Below, piece after piece: positions 18,089 to 26,124 of a stretch of 64,000 nt of DNA. A model generated the notes under the pieces. That model saw only the letters and a list, made by a program, of their open reading frames with translations. It was not told where the DNA came from and made no database searches. The DNA lies in assembly GCF_016482685.1 (NCBI RefSeq), contig NZ_JACYHF010000004.1, positions 1-64,000 on the forward strand, written 5' to 3'. Numbering within the stretch: the stretch's first letter is position 1; each line of letters starts with the position of its first letter. The stretch comes from Streptomyces sp. DSM 110735. GTDB taxonomy: Bacteria > Actinomycetota > Actinomycetes > Streptomycetales > Streptomycetaceae. The position numbers and the translations under genes were made by a program.

Positions 18089-19117
18089 TCATCCGAAGAA
18101 CACCCCCGCCTCCTCGTACAGCTCCGGCTTGACCGTCTTCAGCGTGGCGGTGGCCTCCGCGATCGGGACGCGCACGATGTCGGTGCCCTGGAGGGCGACC
18201 ATCACCCCGAAGTCGCCCTCGTGGACGCAGTCGACGGCGTGCAGCCCGAAGCGGGTGGCCAGCCAGCGGTCGAAGGCGCTCGGGGTGCCCCCGCGCTGGA
18301 TGTGCCCGAGCACGGTGGTGCGTGCCTCCTTGCCGGTGCGCTTCTCGATCTGCTTGGCCAGCCACTCCCCGACCCCGGAGAGCCGCACGTGCCCGAAGGA
18401 GTCCAGCGACTCGTCCTTGAGCACCACCTCGCCGTCCTGGGGCATGGCGCCCTCGGCGATGACGACGATGGGGGCGTACGACGCCTCGAAGCGGGAGGTG
18501 ATCCAGCCGCACACCTGGTCCACGTCGAAGCGCCGCTCGGGGATGAGGATGACGTTGGCGCCCCCGGCGAGCCCGGAGTGCAGGGCGATCCAGCCCGCGT
18601 GCCGTCCCATGACCTCGCAGACGAGGACCCGCATGTGGGACTCGGCGGTGGTGTGCAGCCGGTCGATGGCCTCGGTGGCGATGTTGACCGCTGTGTCGAA
18701 GCCGAAGGTGTAGTCGGTGCCGGAGAGGTCGTTGTCGATGGTCTTGGGCACCCCGACGCAGGGCACCCCGTGCTTCTCGTACAGCTCGGCGGCGACCCCG
18801 AGGGTGTCCTCGCCGCCGATCGCGATCAGGGCGTCCACGCCCTCCTCGCGCAGGTGCTCCTTGACCCGGCGCACCCCGTCCTCCTCCTTGAGCGGGTTGG
18901 TCCGCGAGGAGCCGAGGATGGTGCCGCCCCGGGGCAGGATGCCGCGCACGGCGGGGATGTCGAGCGGCACGGTGCGGCCCTCCAGCGGGCCGCGCCAGCC
19001 GTCCTTGAAGCCGGTGAAGTCGTACCCGTACACCTGCACGCCCTTGCGGACGATGCCTCGGATGACGGCGTTGAGACCCGGGCAGTCGCCGCCACCGGTC
19101 AGTACTCCGACGCGCAT
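18089..19117 (-). CDS. pfkA: 6-phosphofructokinase
   Basis: A 342-residue PfkA-family enzyme that phosphorylates fructose 6-phosphate in glycolysis. GVLTGGGDCPGLNAVIRG (about residues 4-21) is the nucleotide loop, PKTIDNDLSGTD (about 123-134) contains the catalytic Asp, and MGRHAGWIAL (about 167-176) and HIQRGGTPSAFDR (about 265-277) contact substrate. The phosphoryl-donor positions read GGEDT and PKTIDND, a combination more like group III/PPi-type PFKs than classical ATP enzymes (GGDGS/PGTIDND). Characterised Streptomyces PFK is nevertheless ATP-dependent, and S. coelicolor has several PfkA paralogues. The start at 19117 gives MRVGVLTGG. Confidence 0.94.
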   Translation of the reverse strand: MRVGVLTGGGDCPGLNAVIRGIVRKGVQVYGYDFTGFKDGWRGPLEGRTVPLDIPAVRGILPRGGTILGSSRTNPLKEEDGVRRVKEHLREEGVDALIAIGGEDTLGVAAELYEKHGVPCVGVPKTIDNDLSGTDYTFGFDTAVNIATEAIDRLHTTAESHMRVLVCEVMGRHAGWIALHSGLAGGANVILIPERRFDVDQVCGWITSRFEASYAPIVVIAEGAMPQDGEVVLKDESLDSFGHVRLSGVGEWLAKQIEKRTGKEARTTVLGHIQRGGTPSAFDRWLATRFGLHAVDCVHEGDFGVMVALQGTDIVRVPIAEATATLKTVKPELYEEAGVFFG

Positions 19118-19226
19118 GGAATGTCCCTTCGCCGAGGTGTCCCGACCCAGCCACGTTAATCGTGATACAGCTCACGCACCGAGGTGGGAAGGGCGATTCC
19201 GGTGAATCACCGGTCGGCGCGGGGAC

Positions 19227-19901
19227 TCACTCGTCGTCGAGACCGCGTTCGATGGCGTAACGGACCAGTTCGACGCGGTTGTGCAACTGGAGCTTGCCGA
19301 GGGTGTTCTGCACGTGGTTCTGGACCGTGCGGTGCGAGATGACCAGGCGTTCGGCGATCTGCTTGTAGCTCAGCCCCTTGGCGACCAGGCGCAGCACCTC
19401 GGTCTCCCGGTCGGTGAGCCGGGGCGCGCCGGGGGCGTCGGTGTCGGGCGCGGGGGCGGGCTCGGCGGCCAGGCGGCGGTACTCGCCGAGGACCAGTCCG
19501 GCCAGACCGGGGGTGAACACCGGGTCCCCGGCGGCGGTGCGGCGCACGGCGTCGGTCAGTTCCTCGGTGGAGGCGGACTTCAGCAGATAGCCGGTGGCGC
19601 CGGACTTCACCGCCTCAAGCACGTCGGCGTGCTCGCCGCTCGCGGACAGTACGAGGACGCGCAGGGCAGGGTCGTGGGCGACGAGTTCCTTGCACACCTG
19701 GACGCCGGGCTTGGCGGGCAGGTTCAGGTCGAGCACGAGCACGTCGGGGGCGGCTGCCTTGGCGCGGCGTACCGCCTGGTCGCCGTCGCCCGCCGTGGCG
19801 ACCACGGCGAAGCCGGACTCGGCCAGGTCGCGGGCGACCGCGTCGCGCCACATGGGGTGGTCGTCCACCACCATGACCTTGATCGGGTCCTGCTCCGTCA
19901 T
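19227..19901 (-). CDS. macR: LuxR-family response regulator (MacR-like)
   Basis: A 224-residue NarL/FixJ-type regulator. The receiver domain (about residues 8-125) has the acidic pair in VMVVDDHPMW, the phospho-acceptor Asp in VLVLDLNLPAKPG (near 56), and Lys in GYLLKSAST. The C-terminal LuxR helix-turn-helix is LTDRETEVLRLVAKGLSYKQ and the following recognition helix with HRTVQNHVQNTL (about 160-200). The start overlaps the histidine kinase stop (ATGA), so the two are translationally coupled. The position immediately beyond pfkA matches SCO2121 (MacR), which as I recall controls membrane-protein and morphogenesis genes in S. coelicolor. The symbol rests on that synteny. Confidence 0.88.
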   Translation of the reverse strand: MTEQDPIKVMVVDDHPMWRDAVARDLAESGFAVVATAGDGDQAVRRAKAAAPDVLVLDLNLPAKPGVQVCKELVAHDPALRVLVLSASGEHADVLEAVKSGATGYLLKSASTEELTDAVRRTAAGDPVFTPGLAGLVLGEYRRLAAEPAPAPDTDAPGAPRLTDRETEVLRLVAKGLSYKQIAERLVISHRTVQNHVQNTLGKLQLHNRVELVRYAIERGLDDE

Positions 19902-21109
19902 CGCTTCTCCGCCTTCCCGCGCGCCCCTTCGGCGCTCTTCGGTACCGTCAGCTCGACCTCCGTGCCCTGGCCCGGCACCGAGATCAGCTCGGCGCTGCCG
20001 CCGAGGTCGCGCAGCCGTCCCCGGATCGACTGGGCCACACCGAGCCTGCCCTCGCCCTCCGCCTCGGCGAGCCGGCCCTCGGGGATGCCGGGACCGTCGT
20101 CGCGGACGGTGACCACGATCGCCGCGGGCTCGTCCTCGACGAGGATCCAGGCGCGGGCGTTCTCGCCCGCGTGTGCGCGCACGTTGTCCAGGGCTGCCCC
20201 GACGGCGGCGGCCAGCTCGCGCGCGGCGGCCGGGGGCAGCGGCACCGGGGCACCCGGCTCGGCCAGGCTCACCCTCGCCCCGGCGTAGGGGGCGAGCAGG
20301 GTGCGCAGGTCGAGCGGACCGTGGTCGTCCGGCACCGACTCCTCGCGCGGCTCCCCGTCCAGTGGCGTACGGGAGACCGGCAGCAGCCCGCCGGAGACCA
20401 GCGTGCGCAGGGCGATCTCCTGCTCGCCCGCGAGCCGCCCCAGCTCGGCAGCCTCGCCGCCGATGACCGCGCCGCGCCGCTGCACCATCGCGAGCACCTG
20501 GAGCACGCTGTCGTGGATGTCGCGGGCCAGCCGCTCGCGTTCCCGGGTGGCCGCCTCGATCTCCAGGGCGCGGGCGAGGGTGCGCTCGGAGGCGCGGGCG
20601 ACCTCGACGACGTAGCCGATGGCGATGGAGGCGAGCCAGACCAGGATGACGTTGTGCACGGTGTCGCGGGTCGGGGCGCCGCGTTCGATCAGGTTGGCGG
20701 CGGCGACGGCGGTGGAGGCGATCGCCGCCCAGCGCCAGCCGCCCTTGAGGGCGAAGGCGAGCACCGCTCCTGCCGTCCATATCGACGGCAGCGTGGGTCC
20801 GCCGCCCGCGATGCGCGCGGGGTCGTCGGTGAACGGGGTGAGCAGGATGCCCGTCACGGCGACGGTCAGGTCGGCGGCGAGGAAGCGCCGGGTGCAGCGC
20901 TCGGCGCCGGTGACCCGGGGCAGGGTGACGGCCGTCCAGACGACCAGGACCGCGTAGTACGCGACGGCTGCCCAGGGGCGTACGAAGTGGTCGAAGGCGG
21001 TGACGCCCAGACCGACGGCGTACAGCGCCGTCAGCACGCGGTACCCGGCGAGCGCGCGCCACAGCGGCAGCTCGACCGACATCCGCAGAACCCGTCCCCG
21101 CCCGGCCAC
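19898..21109 (-). CDS. macS: Sensor histidine kinase (MacS-like)
   Basis: A 403-residue NarX/DesK-type membrane kinase. The N-terminal third (about residues 15-180) has several hydrophobic helices and no obvious extracellular sensor domain. The dimerisation/phosphorylation helix contains ERERLARDIHDSVLQVL with the phospho-accepting His near residue 203. The C-terminal ATPase domain has VGAALDNVRAHA (N box) and VTVRDDGPGIPEGR (G1 box). The GTG at 21109 is used here; an internal ATG at 21082 (MSVELPLW) is equally plausible since neither has a strong Shine-Dalgarno. It is co-transcribed with the overlapping response regulator. The symbol is by synteny with SCO2120. Confidence 0.87.
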   Translation of the reverse strand: MAGRGRVLRMSVELPLWRALAGYRVLTALYAVGLGVTAFDHFVRPWAAVAYYAVLVVWTAVTLPRVTGAERCTRRFLAADLTVAVTGILLTPFTDDPARIAGGGPTLPSIWTAGAVLAFALKGGWRWAAIASTAVAAANLIERGAPTRDTVHNVILVWLASIAIGYVVEVARASERTLARALEIEAATRERERLARDIHDSVLQVLAMVQRRGAVIGGEAAELGRLAGEQEIALRTLVSGGLLPVSRTPLDGEPREESVPDDHGPLDLRTLLAPYAGARVSLAEPGAPVPLPPAAARELAAAVGAALDNVRAHAGENARAWILVEDEPAAIVVTVRDDGPGIPEGRLAEAEGEGRLGVAQSIRGRLRDLGGSAELISVPGQGTEVELTVPKSAEGARGKAEKR

Positions 21110-21182
21110 GACCGCCCCCGTCTCCCCCGGTACCGCTTCCCCCGCCGCTCCCCCGAGCCGACCGTCCCCGGCTGGTCCCGGG

Positions 21183-21920
21183 CTACTCCCCGGTGGTGGC
21201 CCCGGCCCCCGCCGCGGCCTCCTTGGCGGCCTTCGCCGCCTCCGCGAGCTGCCGCTTGGCGGCGGTCGCGTACATGTCCACGTACTCCTGGCCCGAGAGC
21301 TTCATGATCTCGTACATGACCTCGTCGGTCAGCGCGCGCAGCACGAACCGGTCGTGGTCCATGCCCTGGTAGCGGCTGAAGTCGAGCGGCTTGCCTATCC
21401 GGATGCCGGGCCGCATCAGCTTCGGCATCACCTTGCCGGGCGGCTGGATCTTCTCGGTGTCGATCATCGCGACCGGGATGACCGGCGCGCCGGTGGCCAG
21501 CGCCACGCGTCCCAGACCGCCGGGCTTGCCCCGGTAGAGCCGGCCGTCGGGTGAGCGGGTGCCCTCGGGGTAGATGCCGAACAGCTCGCCGCGCCTGAGC
21601 ACGTCTATGCCGCTCTTGATCGCCGCCTCGCCCGCGCCGCGCGCGCCGGAGCGGTCCACGGGGAGCTGTCCGACGCCCTTGAAGAAGGCGGCGGTCAGCC
21701 TGCCCTTGACGCCCGGGGTGGTGAAGTACTCCGCCTTGGCGATGAAGGTGACCTTGCGGTTCAGCATCGTGGGGAGGAAGAACGAGTCCGAGAAGGACAG
21801 GTGATTGCTCGCCAGGATCGCGGGACCCTCGTCCGGGATGTTCTCCAGACCCTCCACCCAGGGCCGGAAGGCGACCTTGAGCGGCCCTCCGATGGCGAGC
21901 TTCATCGTGCCGTACAACAC
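21183..21920 (-). CDS. 1-acylglycerol-3-phosphate acyltransferase (PlsC family)
   Basis: A 245-residue membrane-associated acyltransferase of phospholipid synthesis, expected to convert lysophosphatidate to phosphatidate or to act on a related lysolipid. The catalytic NHX4D motif is SNHLSFSDSFF (about residues 38-48), the glycerophosphate-contact motif is FGIYPEGTRSPDG (about 114-126), and VIPVAMIDTEKI follows. The frame runs open much further upstream, but AGGAGG lies 7 bases before the GTG at 21920, which gives the normal family length. The Ala/Lys-rich C-terminal tail is variable. The gene is divergent from the esterase gene and has a counterpart (Rv2182c) in the same order in mycobacteria. 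Confidence 0.92.
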   Translation of the reverse strand: MLYGTMKLAIGGPLKVAFRPWVEGLENIPDEGPAILASNHLSFSDSFFLPTMLNRKVTFIAKAEYFTTPGVKGRLTAAFFKGVGQLPVDRSGARGAGEAAIKSGIDVLRRGELFGIYPEGTRSPDGRLYRGKPGGLGRVALATGAPVIPVAMIDTEKIQPPGKVMPKLMRPGIRIGKPLDFSRYQGMDHDRFVLRALTDEVMYEIMKLSGQEYVDMYATAAKRQLAEAAKAAKEAAAGAGATTGE

Positions 21921-22112
21921 CCGTGTTCCTCCTGAGTTCCGTCGAACAGACCTTAACCCGGTCCGCGCCCGATGGACCCGACGACCCTGGTCGGTGTCGG
22001 TACGGTCGCGTACGGTGAAGCACATCCGCCGGTTCCGCACGCCGCTTTCCCCGAACCGTCCCGCACGCACCGGAAAAGTCCCCTTCGCCCTTCTTCGAAC
22101 AGGAGCCCCCAG

Positions 22113-22892
22113 GTGCCGGTCCTTCCCGGAGCAGAGCCGTACCGCCACGAAGGCGGGGAAGTGGGTGTCCTCCTCTGTCACGGCTTCACCGGCTCGCCCC
22201 AGTCGCTGCGCCCCTGGGCGGAGCACCACGCCGCGCACGGCCTGACCGTCTCGCTGCCCCTGCTGCCCGGACACGGCACCCGCTGGCAGGACATGGCGGC
22301 CACCACCTGGGCCGACTGGTACGCGACGCTCGACCGCGAGCTGCGGCAGCTCTCCGAGCGCTGCTCCCAGGTGTTCGTGGCCGGTCTGTCCATGGGCGGC
22401 GCGCTGTCCCTCGCGCTGGCCGCGCGGCACGGCGACCGGATCGCCGGGGTGGTCGTCGTCAACCCGGCGAACCGGGTGCACGGTCTGTCCGCGTACGCCC
22501 TTCCGGTGGCCCGGCATCTGGTGCCCTCCACGAAGGGCATCGCCAGCGACATCGCCAAGGAAGGCGCCGAGGAGCTGGGCTACGACCGGGTGCCGCTGCA
22601 CGCCGCGCACTCGCTGCGGGAGTCCCTGCGCCGTCTGGACGGCGAGCTGCCCCGGGTCACCCAGCCGTTGCTGCTGCTGCGCAGCGCGCGGGACCATGTG
22701 GTTCCGGCGGCCGATTCCGCCCGGGTGCTGAGCCGGGTGTCCTCGACGGACGTAACGGAGATCGTGCTGGAACAGAGTTACCACGTGGCGACGTTGGACC
22801 ACGACGCGGACCGGATCTTCGAGGAGAGCCTCGCATTTGTCGGCCGGCTCGCACCCCGTGCCGACGAGGAAGGGACGGCCCCAGTTGGCTGA
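22113..22892 (+). CDS. Alpha/beta-hydrolase (carboxylesterase, lysophospholipase-like)
   Basis: A 259-residue serine hydrolase. The oxyanion-hole segment is VLLCHGFTGSPQSLRPW (about residues 17-33), the nucleophile elbow is VAGLSMGGALSLALA (Ser near 93), the acid is in LRSARDHVVP and the His in QSYHVATLDHD. The pattern matches the bacterial EstD/monoacylglycerol-lipase-like group. The GTG at 22113 has AGGAG 9 bases upstream and starts just ahead of the first strand. It is divergent from the PlsC acyltransferase, so the pair may act on the same lipid pool (inference). The next gene starts at a TTG that overlaps the stop codon. Confidence 0.87.
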   Translation: MPVLPGAEPYRHEGGEVGVLLCHGFTGSPQSLRPWAEHHAAHGLTVSLPLLPGHGTRWQDMAATTWADWYATLDRELRQLSERCSQVFVAGLSMGGALSLALAARHGDRIAGVVVVNPANRVHGLSAYALPVARHLVPSTKGIASDIAKEGAEELGYDRVPLHAAHSLRESLRRLDGELPRVTQPLLLLRSARDHVVPAADSARVLSRVSSTDVTEIVLEQSYHVATLDHDADRIFEESLAFVGRLAPRADEEGTAPVG

Positions 22893-23586
22893 GCACGACT
22901 CCGATCGCGAGGACCGCGAGGAGCGCGAGCCGGACGAGCCGGGTACGACGGACGTGCCCTTCGACGAGGACGCCGCCTGGAAGGCGATCGTCGCCGGGTA
23001 CGGCGCGGAGCCGCCGGACCCGCCGGGTTCGCGCCCGTTCAGACCCGTCGAGGACCTGGCGCTGCCGGAGATGGACCCGGAGCAGCCCGGCGTCACCCCC
23101 GGCGCGTCCCCCGGCGTGGACAAGGACGCCAAGAAGGAGACGAAGAAGGACGCGAAGAAGGACACGGACAAGGGCGCGGACAACGGCGGTGACGGGGAGG
23201 AGCCGGGCACGCCCCGGACCGCCCGCCCGCTGGGCAGCTCGATCTCGTTCGCGCCCGGCGTCGGACCGCGCCCCGGACCGCGCGACCACCGCGCGCCCGA
23301 GCCCTCCGACGACGACTTCGACGGGGACGACGAGGGCCACTTCGTGCCGCCCGAGCCGCCGCCGCTGCCGGTGGCGGACACCACCGCGAAGTTCGCCTGG
23401 CTCGGCGTGATCGGCGGTCCGGTGCTGCTCCTGCTTGCGGTGCTGCTCGGCTGGGAGATGACCTGGTGGCTGGCGACCTGCGGGATCGGCGGCTTCGTGG
23501 GCGGCTTCATCACGCTGGTGACGCGGATGCGCACGGACGACGAGGACGGCGGCGGCGACGACCCCGGGCGCGGGGCCGTCGTCTGA
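22885..23586 (+). CDS. Acidic protein with C-terminal membrane segments
   Basis: A 233-residue protein that I do not recognise by function. The first ~160 residues are highly charged and Pro-rich, with an Asp/Glu-rich start, a Lys-rich repeat (KKETKKDAKKDTDK, about residues 77-90) and a second acidic region. Two transmembrane helices follow (about 173-215), then an acidic Gly/Asp tail. The start is the TTG at 22885 (LAEHDSDRED), which overlaps the upstream stop codon and has AGGAAGGGA about 9 bases before it. Coupling to the esterase gene is therefore likely. Streptomyces genomes commonly carry an orthologue here, to my recollection without a characterised role. Confidence 0.7.
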   Translation: MAEHDSDREDREEREPDEPGTTDVPFDEDAAWKAIVAGYGAEPPDPPGSRPFRPVEDLALPEMDPEQPGVTPGASPGVDKDAKKETKKDAKKDTDKGADNGGDGEEPGTPRTARPLGSSISFAPGVGPRPGPRDHRAPEPSDDDFDGDDEGHFVPPEPPPLPVADTTAKFAWLGVIGGPVLLLLAVLLGWEMTWWLATCGIGGFVGGFITLVTRMRTDDEDGGGDDPGRGAVV

Positions 23587-23590
23587 GCCT

Positions 23591-23643
23591 CTTCAGGACG
23601 CCCGAGCTTCTTCAGGACGCCCGAGCTACTTCAGGACGCCGGG
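23591..23643. repeat. 19-bp tandem repeat, nearly three copies
   Basis: The unit CTTCAGGACGCCCGAGCTT occurs at 23591-23609, again at 23610-23628 with one change, and partly at 23629-23640. The third copy runs into the last codons and stop of the convergent EEP hydrolase gene, suggesting the array grew by duplicating that gene's end. Confidence 0.85.
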
Positions 23644-24380
23644 ATTCTGAGGGCGGCCAGGACCGGGAGGTGGTCCGAGGCTGCCCTTAGGTGCGCCTCG
23701 GTCACTCCGGGCAGGTCCGTCGGCACTCCGCAGGCGAGCACCTCGATGCCCTTGGTGGCGAAGATCGCGTCGATACGGCGCTGGGGCGCGGCGGCCGGGA
23801 AGGTGTCCTCCGCGCCCTGCGGGGCGGTGGTCCGGCAGTCCTGGAGTCCGGCGGCGAGGGCGCGGAAGGTGTGGCCGTCGGGGTCCTCGTTGAGGTCGCC
23901 GCCCGCGATCGCGTGCTCGGCGCCCATCCCGGCGAGGCGGTCGAGGAGCGCGGCGCCCTGGTCCCGGCGCTCGTCCCGCTGGAGGCTGAGATGGCAGCTC
24001 AGGACGCCGAGGCGGGCCCGTCCGAAGCGGACTTCGGCGGTGGCGAAGCCGCGCCGGTGCAGTCCGGGGGTGAGAGGCAGCAGGACGTCCTCGGTGCGGT
24101 CGACCGTGGCCCGCAGCGAGCAGAGGATCGCGGGACCTGCGGCGGGGGCTCCGCCGGTGAGGTAGGTCAGACCGGTGGCGTTCGCGAGGCGGGTGAGCTT
24201 CTTGCGCCAGCGGAAGAAGCGGGGGGCTTCCTGGAGGAGGACGAGGTCCGGGGCGCAGGCGTTGATGACTCCGGCCAGGGCTTCGGTGTCGTCCTTCAGG
24301 GAGCGGACGTTGTAGGTCAGGACCCGGATGACCGCTGAACCGTCTGACTCCGTCTGGGAGTTGGGGAACGGGGTTGCCAT
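23631..24380 (-). CDS. Endonuclease/exonuclease/phosphatase family protein
   Basis: A 249-residue hydrolase of the DNase I-like EEP fold. Active-site strands are visible: VLTYNVRSLKDD (about residues 20-31), LVLLQEAPRFF (metal-binding Glu, about 47-57), LSCHLSLQ (about 124-131), AGGDLNEDPDG (about 159-169), IDAIFAT (about 203-209) and the terminal ASDHLPVLAAL (catalytic His). There is no signal peptide, so it is probably cytoplasmic; nucleic acid or phospho-lipid substrates are both possible in this family. The start at 24380 gives MATPFPNSQ. Its 3' end overlaps the third copy of the tandem repeat. Confidence 0.86.
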   Translation of the reverse strand: MATPFPNSQTESDGSAVIRVLTYNVRSLKDDTEALAGVINACAPDLVLLQEAPRFFRWRKKLTRLANATGLTYLTGGAPAAGPAILCSLRATVDRTEDVLLPLTPGLHRRGFATAEVRFGRARLGVLSCHLSLQRDERRDQGAALLDRLAGMGAEHAIAGGDLNEDPDGHTFRALAAGLQDCRTTAPQGAEDTFPAAAPQRRIDAIFATKGIEVLACGVPTDLPGVTEAHLRAASDHLPVLAALRIPAS

Positions 24381-24421
24381 GGGGTCAACCTACGCGGTTC
24401 TGGTGTCCGAGCGCCCAACGG

Positions 24422-24497
24422 CCTGGGGCGCGGGGATCGTTTGCGACTGCCGGTACATCGTGGCTTGTCGCGCAGTTCCCCGCGCCCCTGAAAAGCC
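24422..24497. repeat. Streptomyces intergenic GGGGCGCGGGG hairpin repeat
   Basis: GGGGCGCGGGGATCG near 24425 pairs with CGCAGTTCCCCGCGCCCC near 24471-24488, flanking a ~30-base interior. I recall this GGGGCGCGGGGAACTGCGCG arrangement as a very frequent intergenic motif in Streptomyces. It lies between the start of the EEP hydrolase gene and the 3' end of the glucokinase gene, and could act as the glucokinase terminator. Confidence 0.75.
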
Positions 24498-25451
24498 TCA
24501 CATCACCGGGTCGGGCTCCCGGGCCAGGTCCGCCGCGCCCACCATGCCCGCCTTGTTGCCGAGCTGGGCGGCGATGACGTCGGCGACCGGGCGCCAGTTG
24601 CCGCCCACCAGCCAGCGCTTGTAGGACTTGCGGATCGGGTCGAGGACGAGTTCGCCCTCGTCGGAGAGACCGCCGCCCACGATGAACGCGGACGGGTCGA
24701 ACAGCGAGGCCAGGTCGGCGAGACCGGCACCCGCCCAGCGGGCCAGCTCGCGGTAGGAGTCGACGGCCACCGGGTCGCCCTGGCGGGCGGCCATGGAGAT
24801 GTGCTTGCCCTCGATGCCGTCGGGGGTGCCGTCACCGAGACCGAGCAGGACCTCGGCGTTCTCGGGGGTGGCGTTGGCGCGCTGCTTGGCGTACCGCACC
24901 AGGGCGCGCCCGGAGGCGTACTGCTCCCAGCAGCCCTGCGAGCCGCAGCCGCACAGCAGACCGTCCGGGACCATCCGGATGTGGCCGAACTCGGCGGCCA
25001 CGCCGAAGTGACCCCGGCGCAGCTTGTTGCCGATGATGATGCCGCCGCCGAGACCGGTGCCCAGCGTGATGCAGATGACGTTGCGGTGGCCCTTGCCCGC
25101 GCCGAACTTGTACTCGCCCCAGGCGGCCGCGTTGGCGTCGTTCTCCACGACCACGGGGAGGCCCACGCGGGCCTCGACCTCGTCCTTGAGCGGCTCCTGG
25201 CGCCAGTCGATGTTGGGCGCGAAGTACACGGTGGAGCGCTGGCGGTTCACGTAACCCGCCGCGCCGATGCCCACGCCGACGATGTCGTGTCCGGCACGCG
25301 CGCCCTCCACGGCCGAGGCGATGGCGTCCACGATCGCCCCGGGCGTGCTGGGGGTCGGCACCTTGAAGGTCGAGAGGATGTTGCCTTCCTCGTCGACCAC
25401 GCCGGCCGCGATCTTGGTGCCGCCGATGTCGACGCCGATGGTGAGTCCCAT
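24498..25451 (-). CDS. glkA: ROK-family glucokinase
   Basis: A 317-residue ATP-glucokinase that makes glucose 6-phosphate; in S. coelicolor GlkA is also needed for glucose repression. The phosphate loop IGVDIGGTKIAAGVV (about residues 5-19), catalytic VVENDANAAAWGE (about 102-114), LGTGLGGGIIIG (about 130-141) and the ROK zinc cluster CGCGSQGCWEQYASG (His/Cys, about 167-181) are all present. The ATG at 25451 follows GGGATTC. Position and length fit SCO2126. It is a single gene, with a 78-base gap to the DUF5304-like gene upstream. Confidence 0.95.
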   Translation of the reverse strand: MGLTIGVDIGGTKIAAGVVDEEGNILSTFKVPTPSTPGAIVDAIASAVEGARAGHDIVGVGIGAAGYVNRQRSTVYFAPNIDWRQEPLKDEVEARVGLPVVVENDANAAAWGEYKFGAGKGHRNVICITLGTGLGGGIIIGNKLRRGHFGVAAEFGHIRMVPDGLLCGCGSQGCWEQYASGRALVRYAKQRANATPENAEVLLGLGDGTPDGIEGKHISMAARQGDPVAVDSYRELARWAGAGLADLASLFDPSAFIVGGGLSDEGELVLDPIRKSYKRWLVGGNWRPVADVIAAQLGNKAGMVGAADLAREPDPVM

Positions 25452-25529
25452 GAATCCCTCAGTTCCGGTCGAGCCCCGCTAGGGCCAACGGTACCCGAGC
25501 CCCTGTGGAGGGAGAGCTGTGGGAGCGCT

Positions 25530-26042
25530 TCAGTCCAGGTCGATGCGCTCTCCGGGACCGGTGCCCGCGGGACCGGGACCGTCGTCGCCGCCGTCGCCGG
25601 GGGCGGTCTCGGGACCGGCCGTCCAGCGGCGCTCCTGGGAGGTGACGGCGGAGCGGTAGGCGGCGAGCAGTTCGGCACCGGCGGCGGCGAGATGGTCGAA
25701 GACGTCCGGATTGCGCTCGACCACCGGTTCGACGGCGGCCTTGGCCTGCTGGACGACCTGGCGCACCACCTGCTGGGCGGCGGGTCCCGCGACGGCGCCG
25801 AGCAGCGGGGACTGGAGACCGGACAGCTTGTCGGCCACGGTGTCCACGAGCCTGCGCAGCTCCTCGGCGGCGGAGCCGGGGGGCGGCGCCTGCTGGGCGC
25901 GGCGGCGGGCCTTCTCGGCGGCGAGGTCCTCGGCGGTGGCCGTGGCCCAGGCGTCGGCGTCGGCCGTCCGCTCCCCGGCGGGCGCCCCCTTGGGCTCCGG
26001 CTCCGGCGCGTGGGGGTCGGGGGCGGGGTGCTCTTCGCTCAT
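25530..26042 (-). CDS. DUF5304-like protein of unknown function
   Basis: A 170-residue soluble protein with a disordered acidic/Pro-rich N terminus (MSEEHPAPDPHAPEPEPKG), a helical middle rich in Ala, Val and Gln (about residues 60-130; VVRQVVQQAKAAVEPVVERN), and a Gly/Asp/Pro tail. The helical part could form a coiled coil or amphipathic bundle. I chose the ATG at 26042 because AGGAG lies 6 bases upstream. It resembles the streptomycete family DUF5304 from memory. Its 5' end is 82 bases from the ArsA-like gene upstream, on the same strand. Confidence 0.7.
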   Translation of the reverse strand: MSEEHPAPDPHAPEPEPKGAPAGERTADADAWATATAEDLAAEKARRRAQQAPPPGSAAEELRRLVDTVADKLSGLQSPLLGAVAGPAAQQVVRQVVQQAKAAVEPVVERNPDVFDHLAAAGAELLAAYRSAVTSQERRWTAGPETAPGDGGDDGPGPAGTGPGERIDLD

Positions 26043-26124
26043 GGCGGACTCCTGACTACGGTTCGCGTTGTCGACGTTACCCGAACGGGGGACCCCGTTC
26101 ATCGTCCCGTCTCATCGTCCGCTC

